Shown here one piece after another: positions 17,454-26,064 of a DNA stretch of 64,000 nucleotides. Numbering within the stretch: position 1 is the stretch's first letter; every line of letters begins with the position of its first letter. The translations under genes and the position numbers were made by a program. Source of the stretch: Aquitalea sp. LB_tupeE (GTDB taxonomy: Bacteria > Pseudomonadota > Gammaproteobacteria > Burkholderiales > Chromobacteriaceae). The stretch spans positions 62,001-126,000 of the forward strand of contig NZ_JACAXB010000034.1 of assembly GCF_013391415.1 (NCBI RefSeq). Direction: 5' to 3'. The notes under the pieces are model-generated. The model was given only the letters and a program-made list of their open reading frames with translations, ran no database searches and was not told the DNA's origin.

Positions 17454-19910
17454 TCAGGCGTGCAGCTTGATCGGAATGAATTCGTTTTTCTGCGTGCCGG
17501 CAATGCGGGCCGCCCATGGGTCGGGCAGGCCTTGCAGCGAGAACAGCAGCCGCTGGTACAGTGCCTGCCGGTTGGCGGCATCGGCCACTACCTTGGCCTT
17601 GATGACATCCAGGCCGACACGGGCGATGTAGTGCACGGTGCGGTCCAGGTAATAGGCTTCCTCGCGGTACAGCTGCAAAAATGCCCCGCTGTATTCTTTT
17701 ACTTCCTCGGCGGTTTTCACCTTGCACAGGAACTGCGCCACCTCGGTCTTGATGCCGCCGTTACCGCCAACATACAGCTCCCAGCCGGAATCCACCGCGA
17801 TCACCCCCACGTCCTTGATGCCGGCTTCGGCACAGTTGCGCGGGCAGCCGGACACCGCCAGTTTCACTTTGTGCGGCGACCACATATTGGCCAGCATGGT
17901 TTCCAGATCAATGCCCATCTGGGTGCTGTTCTGGGTGCCAAAGCGGCAGAATTCGCTGCCGACACAGGTTTTCACCGTACGGATGGATTTGCCATAGGCG
18001 TGGCCGGACTGCATGCCCAGGTCTTGCCAGACATTGACCAGGTCTTCCTTTTTCACCCCCAACAGGTCGATACGCTGACCGCCGGTGACTTTCACCATCG
18101 GCACCTGGTATTTGTCGGCCACGTCGGCAATGCGGCGCAGTTCGCTGGCGGTGGTGACGCCGCCCTTCATTTGCGGAATCACCGAGAAGGTGCCGTCCTT
18201 CTGGATATTGGCGTGTACCCGTTCGTTGACGAAGCGGCTTTGCGGGTCGTCCACTGCCTCGTGCGGCCAGCTGGACAGCAGGTAGTAGTTGATGGCCGGG
18301 CGGCAGGTGGCGCAGCCATTGGGGGTGCGCCATTCCAGGAAGTGGAACACCTCGGCATGGGTCAGCAGGTGCTGTTCGCGAATGGCCTTGCGCACTTCGC
18401 CATGGCTGCGCTCGGTACAGCCGCACACCGCCTTGGTCTTGGGCGTTTCCTGAAAATCTGTGCCCACCACGCTCATCAATATCTGTTCCACCAGCCCCGA
18501 GCAGGAACCGCAGGAGCTGGCCGCCTTGGTGTGCTTTTTCACCTCGTCCAGGGTAAACAGGCCCTTGTCCTTGATGGCCTTGACGATGGTGCCCTTGCAC
18601 ACGCCGTTACAACCGCACACTTCGTCACTGTCCTGCATGCAGGCAGCCTTGCTCTGGCCCTGCACCCCAACGTCGCCAATGGCGGATTCGCCAAACATCA
18701 GCGTGTCGCGCAAATCCGCCACCGAGCGGCCCTCGCGTAGCAGCTTGAAATACCAGGCACCGTCGGCGGTATCACCATACAGGCAGACCCCGGCCAGCTT
18801 GTCGTCCTTGATCACCAGCTTCTTGTACACGCCGCCGGCCGGGTCGGACAGCACGATGTCCTCCATGCCCTCGCCGCCCATGAAGTCGCCAGCCGAGAAC
18901 AGATCAATCCCGGTGACTTTCAGCTTGGTAGACAGCACCGAGCCCTGATAACGGCCTATGCCCAGCTGGGCCAGATGGTTGGCGCATACCTTGGCCTGCT
19001 CGAACAGCGGGGCGACCAGACCATAGGCCACGCCACGATGGCTGACACACTCGCCCACCGCATACACCCGCGGGTCGTAGGTTTGCAGCGCATCGCTCAC
19101 CACAATGCCGCGCTCGCAATGCAGACCGCAGGATTCGGCCAGCGCGGTATTGGGGCGAATGCCTACCGCCATCACGACCAGTTGGGCGTTTATCTCTTCG
19201 CCATCGCTAAAGCGTACCCCGGCCACACCACCCTGCCCGTCATCCAGAATGGCGGCGGTCTGCTTGCCCAGCAAAAAGCCGATGCCACGCTCTTCCAGTG
19301 CCCGGCGCAGCAGACCACCGGCCACATCGTCCAGCTGGCGGTCCAGCAGCCAGTCACCCAGATGCACCACGATGACATCCATGCCGCGCAGTTTCAGGCC
19401 GTTGGCCGCTTCCAGCCCCAGCAAGCCACCACCAATCACCACCGCCTGACGCTTGGTTCTGGCTGCTTCCATCATCAGTTCGGTATCGCGGATATCTCGA
19501 TAGCTGATGACGCCATCCAGCTCTTTGCCAGGCACCGGCAGGATAAAGGGTGTGGAGCCGGTGGCCAGCAGCAAGCGGTCGTAAGCCGCTTCGGTGCCGT
19601 CTTCGGCGATGACTTTGCGGCGCACCCGGTCGATGGTGGCCACATTCTTGCCCATGTGCAGGGTAATGCCGTGCGCGGCATACCATTCAACACTGTTGAG
19701 AATGATGTCCTTGAAGTCCTGCTCCCCGGCCAGTACCGGCGACAGCAGGATGCGGTTGTAGTTGGGGTGCGGCTCGGCACCGAACACGGTGATGTCGTAC
19801 AAATCCGGTGCCAGGCTCAGCAACTCTTCCACCGTGCGGATGCCAGCCATGCCGTTGCCCACTACCACCAGCTTTTGCCGAGTCTTGCCCTGCAGTTCTG
19901 CCATGTCCAT
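17454..19910 (-). CDS. nirB: Nitrite reductase (NADH) large subunit
   Basis: 818 aa. An N-terminal FAD/NAD(P)H oxidoreductase (GNGMAG near 18, GGGLLGLEAA near 150), two BFD-like [2Fe-2S] segments (CGCNGVCKGTIVKAI at about 435 and CGCTERSHGEVRKAI at about 500), and a sirohaem/[4Fe-4S] half with CVGSEFCRFG and SGCPRNCAEAG. It reduces nitrite to ammonium with NADH. AAGGAGAGCAGA precedes the ATG at 19910. Second gene of the nas operon, 18 bases after the transporter. Confidence 0.96.
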   Translation of the reverse strand: MDMAELQGKTRQKLVVVGNGMAGIRTVEELLSLAPDLYDITVFGAEPHPNYNRILLSPVLAGEQDFKDIILNSVEWYAAHGITLHMGKNVATIDRVRRKVIAEDGTEAAYDRLLLATGSTPFILPVPGKELDGVISYRDIRDTELMMEAARTKRQAVVIGGGLLGLEAANGLKLRGMDVIVVHLGDWLLDRQLDDVAGGLLRRALEERGIGFLLGKQTAAILDDGQGGVAGVRFSDGEEINAQLVVMAVGIRPNTALAESCGLHCERGIVVSDALQTYDPRVYAVGECVSHRGVAYGLVAPLFEQAKVCANHLAQLGIGRYQGSVLSTKLKVTGIDLFSAGDFMGGEGMEDIVLSDPAGGVYKKLVIKDDKLAGVCLYGDTADGAWYFKLLREGRSVADLRDTLMFGESAIGDVGVQGQSKAACMQDSDEVCGCNGVCKGTIVKAIKDKGLFTLDEVKKHTKAASSCGSCSGLVEQILMSVVGTDFQETPKTKAVCGCTERSHGEVRKAIREQHLLTHAEVFHFLEWRTPNGCATCRPAINYYLLSSWPHEAVDDPQSRFVNERVHANIQKDGTFSVIPQMKGGVTTASELRRIADVADKYQVPMVKVTGGQRIDLLGVKKEDLVNVWQDLGMQSGHAYGKSIRTVKTCVGSEFCRFGTQNSTQMGIDLETMLANMWSPHKVKLAVSGCPRNCAEAGIKDVGVIAVDSGWELYVGGNGGIKTEVAQFLCKVKTAEEVKEYSGAFLQLYREEAYYLDRTVHYIARVGLDVIKAKVVADAANRQALYQRLLFSLQGLPDPWAARIAGTQKNEFIPIKLHA

Positions 19911-19928
19911 TCTGCTCTCCTTTGCTTC

Positions 19929-21131
19929 TTATACGCGGGCTGCGGCAACGGTCCAGCCACTGCGCCAGCGTTGTTTCACCCCGGAAAGGCTCAGCCAGGC
20001 CAGGCAGCAAAGGCAGGCAAACAGCCACAGGCCTGCTGCATAACCACCGGTGGCCTGCTTGATGGCCCCCAGGCTGGCAGCCAGCGCAAAACCACCCACC
20101 CCGCCCGCCATCCCCACCAGACCTGTCATCACGCCGATTTCCTTGCCAAAGCGCTGCGGCACCAGCTGGAACACCGCACCGTTACCGGCACCCAGGCACA
20201 GCATGGCCAGGATGAACAGCAGCAGTGCTACCGTTGGGCCACCCACATTGAAACCGGCCGCGCCAATCAGCAGCGCACAGCACAGATACACCGCGAGCAA
20301 GGAACGGGTGCCGCCCAGACGGTCGGCCAACATGCCGCCAAGCGGCCGCATCACTGAACCGGCAAACACGCAGGCTGCGGTGTACAGCCCTGCGGTTTTG
20401 GCATCAAAGGCAAACTGGTCGTGAAAGTAACCCGGCAGCGCGCTGGCAAAGCCGGAGAAGCCGCCAAAGGTCATCGAATAGAAAAACATGAACCACCAGG
20501 CGTCTTTTTCCTTCAGCACCGCCAGATAGTCGGCCAGCTTCTTGGCTGGCGGCGCATTCGGTGCGTCCTTGGCACAGACAGCAAAGATGATGAGCGCGGC
20601 CACCAGCGGAATGCAGGCCAAGCCAAACACGTTCTGCCAGCCAAAGGCCAGTGCCAGCGCCGGAGCAAACAGCGCGGCCAGCACCGTGCCGGAATTACCC
20701 GCACCGGCAATACCCATGGCCGTGCCCTGATGCTGCGGCGGATACCAGCGCGAGGCCAGCGGCAGTGATACAGCAAACGAGGCCCCGGCCACGCCCAGGA
20801 ACAGGCCCAGCAACAGCGCACCGCCCAGGCTGGCGATGCCGATCTGCCAGGCCGCCAGCAAGGCGGAAATCACCACCAGCTGTCCGATGATGCCGGCCCC
20901 GCGCGCGCCGATGCGGTCCACCAGCACGCCCATCAGCAGGCGCAGGATGGCTCCGGCCAGAATCGGCGTGGCCACCATCAGGCCGCGCTGCTGGGTGGAC
21001 AAATGCAATGCGGTGGCAATGGGCACCTGCAAGGGACCCAGCAGATACCACACCATGAAACTGAGGTCGAAATACAGAAAGGCTGAAAACAGGGTCGGCT
21101 TGTGTCCGGCTTGCCAGAAAGTGCGGTCCAT
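19929..21131 (-). CDS. narK: Nitrate/nitrite MFS transporter (NarK/NasA family)
   Basis: About 12 membrane helices in 400 aa from ATG 21131 (AGGAGTACTAC upstream). The nitrate-porter signature regions are present: GVAGASFAVSLPLASRWYPP and GNSGTVLAALFAP (first), and LGAGNGAVFQLVPQRF and GLVGMAGGVGGFALA (second), together with the early PLQVPIATALHLS region. It imports nitrate and/or exports nitrite. First gene of the operon; its leader carries the sigma-54 promoter, ANTAR hairpins and terminator described separately. The gene symbol is by family; genome annotators may also use nasA or nrtP-type names. Confidence 0.92.
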   Translation of the reverse strand: MDRTFWQAGHKPTLFSAFLYFDLSFMVWYLLGPLQVPIATALHLSTQQRGLMVATPILAGAILRLLMGVLVDRIGARGAGIIGQLVVISALLAAWQIGIASLGGALLLGLFLGVAGASFAVSLPLASRWYPPQHQGTAMGIAGAGNSGTVLAALFAPALALAFGWQNVFGLACIPLVAALIIFAVCAKDAPNAPPAKKLADYLAVLKEKDAWWFMFFYSMTFGGFSGFASALPGYFHDQFAFDAKTAGLYTAACVFAGSVMRPLGGMLADRLGGTRSLLAVYLCCALLIGAAGFNVGGPTVALLLFILAMLCLGAGNGAVFQLVPQRFGKEIGVMTGLVGMAGGVGGFALAASLGAIKQATGGYAAGLWLFACLCCLAWLSLSGVKQRWRSGWTVAAARV

Positions 21132-21173
21132 GTAGTACTCCTGTCGGGGAAGCGTGCTTCCCGCCAAATGGCC

Positions 21174-21223
21174 AAAACAAAAACGGCGCCCTCCCTGACT
21201 GTGAAGTCAGGAGAGGACGCCGT
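21174..21223 (-). terminator. Leader intrinsic terminator of the nas operon
   Basis: On the minus strand ACGGCG TCCTC TCCTGACT pairs with AGTCAGG GAGG GCGCCGT (21223 to 21183), and is followed at once by a U-rich run (TTTTTGTTTT, ending at about 21174). It lies between the inferred transcription start and the transporter start codon at 21131. It is therefore an attenuator that must be bypassed for operon expression. NasT (ANTAR) is the expected antiterminator. Confidence 0.85.
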
Positions 21224-21236
21224 TGTCCGTATCGGC

Positions 21237-21294
21237 AGTGGCCGCCGTTGGCCACTACCCTGATGTATGGTGCAGTCAGCGCGCCATTGCGCTG
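21237..21294 (-). ncRNA. ANTAR target RNA: two hexaloop hairpins in the nas leader
   Basis: Two adjacent hairpins on the minus strand have 6-base loops with A at position 1 and G at position 4, the ANTAR recognition rule. The first is CAGCGC-AATGGC-GCGCTG (21294-21277). The second is AGTGGCC-AACGGC-GGCCACT (21256-21237). They precede the leader terminator by about 13 bases. This matches the two-hairpin motif described for NasR/NasT/AmiR/EutV, which on ANTAR binding prevents terminator formation. Confidence 0.9.
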
Positions 21295-21309
21295 CCACAC
21301 CGGACTTAT

Positions 21310-21325
21310 TGCAATTTGCGTGCCA
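21310..21325 (-). promoter_or_regulatory. Sigma-54 promoter of the nas operon
   Basis: TGGCACGCAAATTGCA on the minus strand is a perfect match to TGGCACG-N4-TTGCW, with GG at -24 and GC at -12. Transcription should start near 21299, five bases before the first ANTAR hairpin, which supports both calls. Confidence 0.9.
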
Positions 21326-21375
21326 GCCTGAAAAAGCTGCTTGCTGGATTGTTCAGGCCGGTTTTGCCCGGATGC

Positions 21376-21422
21376 TGCACCGCATCAGTGCGTAAAATAC
21401 CGTATCGCACCGACACTGGGCG
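21376..21422 (-). promoter_or_regulatory. Two candidate NtrC enhancer sites for nas
   Basis: Against the NtrC consensus TGCACC-N5-GGTGCA, the site at 21392-21376 matches 10 of 12 positions (CGCACT-N5-GGTGCA). A weaker site at 21422-21406 matches about 8 of 12. Their centres are 30 bases apart (about three helical turns) and lie about 85 and 115 bases upstream of the inferred start. They overlap the end of nasS. Site identity is inference from consensus. Confidence 0.55.
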
Positions 21423-22488
21423 CAGCATCCGCCAGCGCCGGCCAGTGCGCGCCATCCATCAATACACTGTGGCGCATGCTGTTCGGTGGCAGCGGCAAAC
21501 CACAAGCCCGTGCTGCCTGCTGGTACAGGGCGGTCTGGTTGACGGCTGCCACCACATCCTGCTCCGCCTCACCCTGCCACATGCCCCAGCGGCGGTATTG
21601 CTGCAGGAACCACAGCCCGTCCGACAGATAGGGATAATTGACCAGGCCATCGGCACAGAAGCGTAGCGGGCTGGCATCGGCACTTTCCCATTGCTGCAGG
21701 ATCAGTTCCACCGGCATGGCCAGGCAGTCATCCGCCGCCAGCCAGGCAGCAGCCTGCATATGGTTTTCCGGCTGATCCAGCCAGTGGCAGGCTAGCAGCA
21801 ACGCCTGTACCAGACGCCCGGCTACATACGGCTGTTGCTGTGCCAGCTCGCGTCGAGAAGCCAGCACCTTTTCCGGGTGATTCGGCCAAATGACTGCACT
21901 GTCCGTCACCAGGCGGGCTACGCCGCGCTGCTGTGCTAGAGCATGCCAGGGCTGACCGGCACAGAATCCGTCCAGCACACCAGCCTGCATGGCATCGCTC
22001 ATTTGTGCCGGGGGAATCACCACGCAGCGGGCGTCACGCAAGGGGTGTATGCCCTGCGCCGCCAGCCAGTAATACAGCCACATGGCGTGGGTGCCGGTGG
22101 GAAAGGTGTGCGCCAGCACCAGCGGCCGCCCCAGTTGCTGGCTTATTTCGCGCAAGCTGACGCCTTGCCGGTATTGCTGTGCCAGGTGCGGTGCCAGACT
22201 GATGCCCTGCCCGTTCTGGTTCAGCGTCATCAGGATGGCCATGTCGCATTGCGGGCTGCCCAGGCCTAGCTGCATGCCGTAAACCAGTCCGTACAGCGCA
22301 TGGGCGGCATCCAGCTGCCCGCTGCTCAGTTTGTCGCGCACGGCAGACCAGGACGGCTGGCGTTGCAAGCAAAACTGCAGGCCCAGCTCCCGGTCCAGCC
22401 CCAGTTTGTGCGCCACCACCAGTGCGGCGCAGTCGGTGAGCGCAACAAAACCCAGGTTCAGTGTGTGTAAGCTTGCAGGTACGGTCAT
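21385..22488 (-). CDS. nasS: Nitrate/nitrite sensor NasS (NrtA/CmpA-like binding protein)
   Basis: 367 aa with the fold of nitrate-binding ABC proteins (LNLGFVALTDCAALVVAHKLG, then LDAAHALYGLVYGMQLG, LPLPPNSMR) but with no signal peptide. That is the hallmark of cytoplasmic NasS, which binds nitrate/nitrite and releases NasT. The start at ATG 22488 is used; a TTG directly before it is less likely. It follows nasT by 9 bases (co-transcribed) and ends inside the nas operon enhancer region. Confidence 0.9.
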   Translation of the reverse strand: MTVPASLHTLNLGFVALTDCAALVVAHKLGLDRELGLQFCLQRQPSWSAVRDKLSSGQLDAAHALYGLVYGMQLGLGSPQCDMAILMTLNQNGQGISLAPHLAQQYRQGVSLREISQQLGRPLVLAHTFPTGTHAMWLYYWLAAQGIHPLRDARCVVIPPAQMSDAMQAGVLDGFCAGQPWHALAQQRGVARLVTDSAVIWPNHPEKVLASRRELAQQQPYVAGRLVQALLLACHWLDQPENHMQAAAWLAADDCLAMPVELILQQWESADASPLRFCADGLVNYPYLSDGLWFLQQYRRWGMWQGEAEQDVVAAVNQTALYQQAARACGLPLPPNSMRHSVLMDGAHWPALADAAPSVGAIRYFTH

Positions 22489-22497
22489 CAAAGGCTT

Positions 22498-23088
22498 TCA
22501 GCCCAGCAATTTGCTGGAATTGATCAGTTGGCGGGACAGTTCGACCAAACGCAGGCCGCTTTGCATGGCCTGGCTGCGCAGTAGCGCATAGGCCTCGGCT
22601 TCGGAAAGCTGGCGGCGTTCCATCAGGATCCCCTTGGCGCGCTCGATCAGCTTGCGGTCTGCCAGTTGTTCTTCCACCTCGGCCAGACGCTTTTTCAGCC
22701 GGGCATCTTCTTCAAACTTCACCCGCGCCATGTCGATGATGGGAGCCAGGCGGCTGGCCGCCACCTGGTCCACCACATAGGCGGTGACACCGGCGCTGAC
22801 CGCAGCCTGAATGGCGGGCAGGCCGCCTTGCTCGGCAAACATCACCACCGGGCGTGGTGCGGCATGGCCCATCAGTGCCAGCTGCTCCAGCGTGTCACGG
22901 GAGGGAGATTCGGTATCAATGATGATGATGTCCGGTGACTGACTGTCCACCAGTTGCAGCAACTCGGCAGCGCCTTGTGCCTGCGCCACCACCAGATAGC
23001 CGGCCGCCGTCAGCGCAGCATGCAGCTGCGCCATCGGGCGGTCGGTATCGTTGACCAGTAGTAGTCGTAATGGAGTGGAAGCAGTCAT
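22498..23088 (-). CDS. nasT: ANTAR-domain antiterminator NasT
   Basis: 196 aa: an N-terminal response-regulator receiver-like domain (RLLLVNDTDRPMAQL, conserved Asp in DIIIIDTESPSRD) and a C-terminal ANTAR RNA-binding domain (about 135-190: DRKLIERAKGILMERRQLSEAEAY ending in AMQSGLRLVELS). When nitrate or nitrite is bound by NasS, free NasT should bind the two hexaloops in the nas leader and prevent termination. The start is uncertain: ATG 23088 gives the usual family length, ATG 23100 is also possible. It lies 107 bases downstream of acxC on the same strand. Confidence 0.9.
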   Translation of the reverse strand: MTASTPLRLLLVNDTDRPMAQLHAALTAAGYLVVAQAQGAAELLQLVDSQSPDIIIIDTESPSRDTLEQLALMGHAAPRPVVMFAEQGGLPAIQAAVSAGVTAYVVDQVAASRLAPIIDMARVKFEEDARLKKRLAEVEEQLADRKLIERAKGILMERRQLSEAEAYALLRSQAMQSGLRLVELSRQLINSSKLLG

Positions 23089-23195
23089 GGCAGCCATCAT
23101 CGGGTGATGGCCACCAGCAATGCAAAATTCATGCCCAGGATCAAAGCGACCAGTGCAAGGGCTTGCAAGCACCCCGCACCGGCCAGCCGATGGAA

Positions 23196-23702
23196 TCAGT
23201 TTGCTCGTTCTGGCAGCGGCATTTGCAGCCACTGCTGATAGAAGGTTTCGATGTCCGGTTCGAAATCGTGAATCACCGGATACCAGGGAGTGGGTGCTTC
23301 CACATCATGCATGGTGGCGCATTGCGGACAGTAATACTCGCGATACACCTGCCACTGCGTGTCCGGTGCCATCAGCGGCGGGTACACCTCGGCCATGGCT
23401 TCGGGGCTATCACGCACATGAATCATGGCATTGAGCTTCCAGTTTTGGCGGTAATCACCAAACACATGGCCGCAATCGCACTGCGTCACCCAGCGCTTGT
23501 CCTGGCAGGACTGCACGATATACAGGTGCGGGCCCAGAGGCAGGATGATGCGGTCGGGAAAGCTCACCTTTTCCTGCAAGGCGGCCAGGTACTGTACAAA
23601 GCGCTGCTGATCCTTGGGCATGGACAACATGCGAAAGGTGGTGTCCCAGTCCAGCGTGCCATCCACCAGATGGGCAATCTGTTCATTGGTATATGCCGTC
23701 AT
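23196..23702 (-). CDS. acxC: Acetone carboxylase gamma subunit
   Basis: 168 aa, the same length as known gamma subunits. Cysteine pairs likely to bind zinc are visible in TQCDCGHVFGD and EYYCPQCATMHDVE. ATG 23702 follows AAGGAGACAAAAC; the longer open frame upstream runs through acxB in another frame and is not coding. With AcxA and AcxB it forms the (alpha-beta-gamma)2 enzyme that carboxylates acetone to acetoacetate using ATP and bicarbonate. Last gene of acxABC, 25 bases after acxB. Confidence 0.93.
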   Translation of the reverse strand: MTAYTNEQIAHLVDGTLDWDTTFRMLSMPKDQQRFVQYLAALQEKVSFPDRIILPLGPHLYIVQSCQDKRWVTQCDCGHVFGDYRQNWKLNAMIHVRDSPEAMAEVYPPLMAPDTQWQVYREYYCPQCATMHDVEAPTPWYPVIHDFEPDIETFYQQWLQMPLPERAN

Positions 23703-23727
23703 GTTTTGTCTCCTTCTGCATGGGGTT

Positions 23728-26052
23728 TTACTCTTCCACCTGAACCACGGTGGTGACATCGGGCAGCAAGGACAAATCCATGCGGTGCCTGGCGCCATAT
23801 GACGGTACGCCCAGCTCGCTTTCCAGCAGCTGCCACTCATCCGGCAGGCTCCAGAAGGCCTTGAACTGGCGGCTGAACTTGTCCGACAAGGCAAAGCTGG
23901 TGGCAAACATGTGCTGCACCTGTACCGAGGCCTGTCTGGCCAGAATGCGCTCGCGTTCCTTCTGCATCCAGACGCGGGTGGGCTGCGCACGGGCCAGCCT
24001 TTCCTGCCGCATTTGCGCGCGCCGCTGGCGGGTTTGCGTGACATCCACGGTATAACGGCCCTTGCTGTCGCAGCTGAACACCGCGCCATACACGCGTTCT
24101 GCGTATTCCGGCAGCAGGAATTGCTGGTTCAGGTCGGCCTCTATCGCCTTGGGGTCGCGGTCTATCGGATCGCCAAAACCCGGCCCGCCGCGCAGGTAGT
24201 TCAGGTAGAGGTCGTAGTTGTCGTAACAGTCTTCGGTGCTCATGCACTGCTTGTCACGCTTGACCCTGGCCCCTGCCGCCAGGTGTCGTTCGTAGTCTGG
24301 CTGTGTCGGGTTGGCGTCCCCGCCCAATGGCAGCGATTCGCCAGCAGCAATGCGTTTTGCCAGCCCGGTGTTGTGGGCTTCAAAACGATAGCCGGTGGCC
24401 GCGGGATAGCCGCCCATCAGTCCCCAGTCGCTGTTCATGTAGCCATTGCCCATGAAGAACATGGTCCAGTCCTGTGCCTTCCACACCATGCGCAGGGTTT
24501 CGAACCCGCAGCCACCACGGTATTTGCCATAGCCACCGGAGTTGGTTTTGACATTGCGCCCCAGGTAAAGCAGCGGCTCGGCCATTTCCCAGATTTCGAT
24601 GTCACCCATATCGCCTTCAGGGTTCCAGATGGCAGCGGCGTGGTTCAGCCCGTCCTTGATGGCGCTGGCCCCAGTGCCGCAGGAGCTGGCTTCAAAGCTG
24701 TTGACCGCGTGGATTTCGCCATCCTGGTTGATGCCACCGCCTTGCAGCCAGTTGGAGGTGTTGGCATTGCCGGCGTTGACTTCTTCCAGATAGCCACGGC
24801 TGAAATAGGCCTGGCTCAGCCCGCGCCACAAGGCGGACCAGCCGGACACCAGAAAATGCCAGGCGTAGGCATGTCCGGTACGGCGGTCATCCGGGTTGCA
24901 CCACGTGCCCTTCGGCAGGCGGAATTCGGTGGCGTAGTAAGCGCCATCGTTGATGCGCTGGGTGGGCACCAGGGTCTGGCACATCATCACCCAGATGCCG
25001 GAGGTGAAGGCCACCTGATGAGCATTGAAGGTGTGCCAGCCCCAGCGGCTGGCACCTTCGAAGTCCAGCCGCCATTTGCCGTCCGGCCTGATGGTCATCT
25101 CGCACGGAGAGTGCATGATGGAATCCAGCTTGGCAAAGGCATTGGATACCTGCACGTCTTCGTGTTTGTAGGGCACGTCGACGAAAGACACTTTGCGGTA
25201 GATACCGGGCAGGGTCATGGCCTTGATGCGGCTCATCAGTCCGCGACGCCCCTCTTCTATCACTTCGAAGGCAAATTGCTCGTACGCTTCGATGCCATCG
25301 GCACGAATCACCTCTTCCACCAGATCGCGGATCATGTGGCACCCGGCAATGCGGGTTTTTTCGTCGAGGATCCAGTACTTGGGCGTGCGTACCGAACGCT
25401 GCGATTCATGCAGCCAGTCGCGCAGCGGTACATCGTTGATGCCGGTCTTGCGGCAGGTAATCATGTAGCCATCGCCAAAGCGCTGGGTTTGCCCGGTAGA
25501 CATGGAGCCCGGTGTCACCGCCCCGGTGTCGATGACATGGGTGACACCGCCCACCCAGCCTATCAGCCTGCCCTCCCAGAAAATGGGCACGATGGTGGCA
25601 ATGTCGCAGGGGTGTACATTGCCAATGGCGCAGTCATTGGTGGTGAACATGTCACCCGGATGGATGCCGGGATTGCTCTCCCAGTCGTTTTCAATCATGT
25701 ATTTGATGGCAGCACCCATGGTGCCGACATGAATGATGATGCCGGTGGAAGTCAGCACGCAGTCACCGGCCGCGTTATACAGGGTGAAGCACAACTCACC
25801 TTCTTGCTCGACGATGGGGCTGGCGGCAATTTTCTTGGCGGTTTCGCGGGCATGTACCAGCCCGCCGCGCAGTTTGGAGAACAGCTTTTCGTAGCCGATA
25901 GGGTCGCCATCGCGCAGCGCCAGTTCTGTCAGCCCGTTGTAATGCCCGGTGGCACGGGTACGTTCGATGATGGCGTCGCGATACTGTTTCAGGGTCTGGC
26001 CGTTGTGCAACAGGTCGGCAGTCTTGAATTCCCGCTGGTTGAACATGTTCAT
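23728..26052 (-). CDS. acxB: Acetone carboxylase alpha subunit (hydantoinase B family)
   Basis: 774 aa (known alpha subunits are about 776). It is a hydantoinase B/oxoprolinase-type protein: FTLYNAAGDCVLTSTGIIIHVGTMGAAIKYM, the metal-site-like DMFTTNDCAIGNVHPCDI, and the HVIDTGAVTPGSMSTGQTQRF region are visible. It carries the carboxylation site of the complex. It follows acxA by 12 bases. Conserved length and order make an active enzyme likely; related acetophenone carboxylases have a different subunit make-up. Confidence 0.95.
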   Translation of the reverse strand: MNMFNQREFKTADLLHNGQTLKQYRDAIIERTRATGHYNGLTELALRDGDPIGYEKLFSKLRGGLVHARETAKKIAASPIVEQEGELCFTLYNAAGDCVLTSTGIIIHVGTMGAAIKYMIENDWESNPGIHPGDMFTTNDCAIGNVHPCDIATIVPIFWEGRLIGWVGGVTHVIDTGAVTPGSMSTGQTQRFGDGYMITCRKTGINDVPLRDWLHESQRSVRTPKYWILDEKTRIAGCHMIRDLVEEVIRADGIEAYEQFAFEVIEEGRRGLMSRIKAMTLPGIYRKVSFVDVPYKHEDVQVSNAFAKLDSIMHSPCEMTIRPDGKWRLDFEGASRWGWHTFNAHQVAFTSGIWVMMCQTLVPTQRINDGAYYATEFRLPKGTWCNPDDRRTGHAYAWHFLVSGWSALWRGLSQAYFSRGYLEEVNAGNANTSNWLQGGGINQDGEIHAVNSFEASSCGTGASAIKDGLNHAAAIWNPEGDMGDIEIWEMAEPLLYLGRNVKTNSGGYGKYRGGCGFETLRMVWKAQDWTMFFMGNGYMNSDWGLMGGYPAATGYRFEAHNTGLAKRIAAGESLPLGGDANPTQPDYERHLAAGARVKRDKQCMSTEDCYDNYDLYLNYLRGGPGFGDPIDRDPKAIEADLNQQFLLPEYAERVYGAVFSCDSKGRYTVDVTQTRQRRAQMRQERLARAQPTRVWMQKERERILARQASVQVQHMFATSFALSDKFSRQFKAFWSLPDEWQLLESELGVPSYGARHRMDLSLLPDVTTVVQVEE

Positions 26053-26064
26053 GGTGCGTCTCCT

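Noticed and set aside
15437-20357. Several 400-500 codon plus-strand frames opposite nasA, nirB and the nitrate transporter
   Set aside because: All lie antisense to genes with intact cofactor motifs and show shadow-type composition.
23703-24089. N-terminal extension of AcxC
   Set aside because: Overlaps acxB in another frame; ATG 23702 gives exactly the family length and has a strong binding site.
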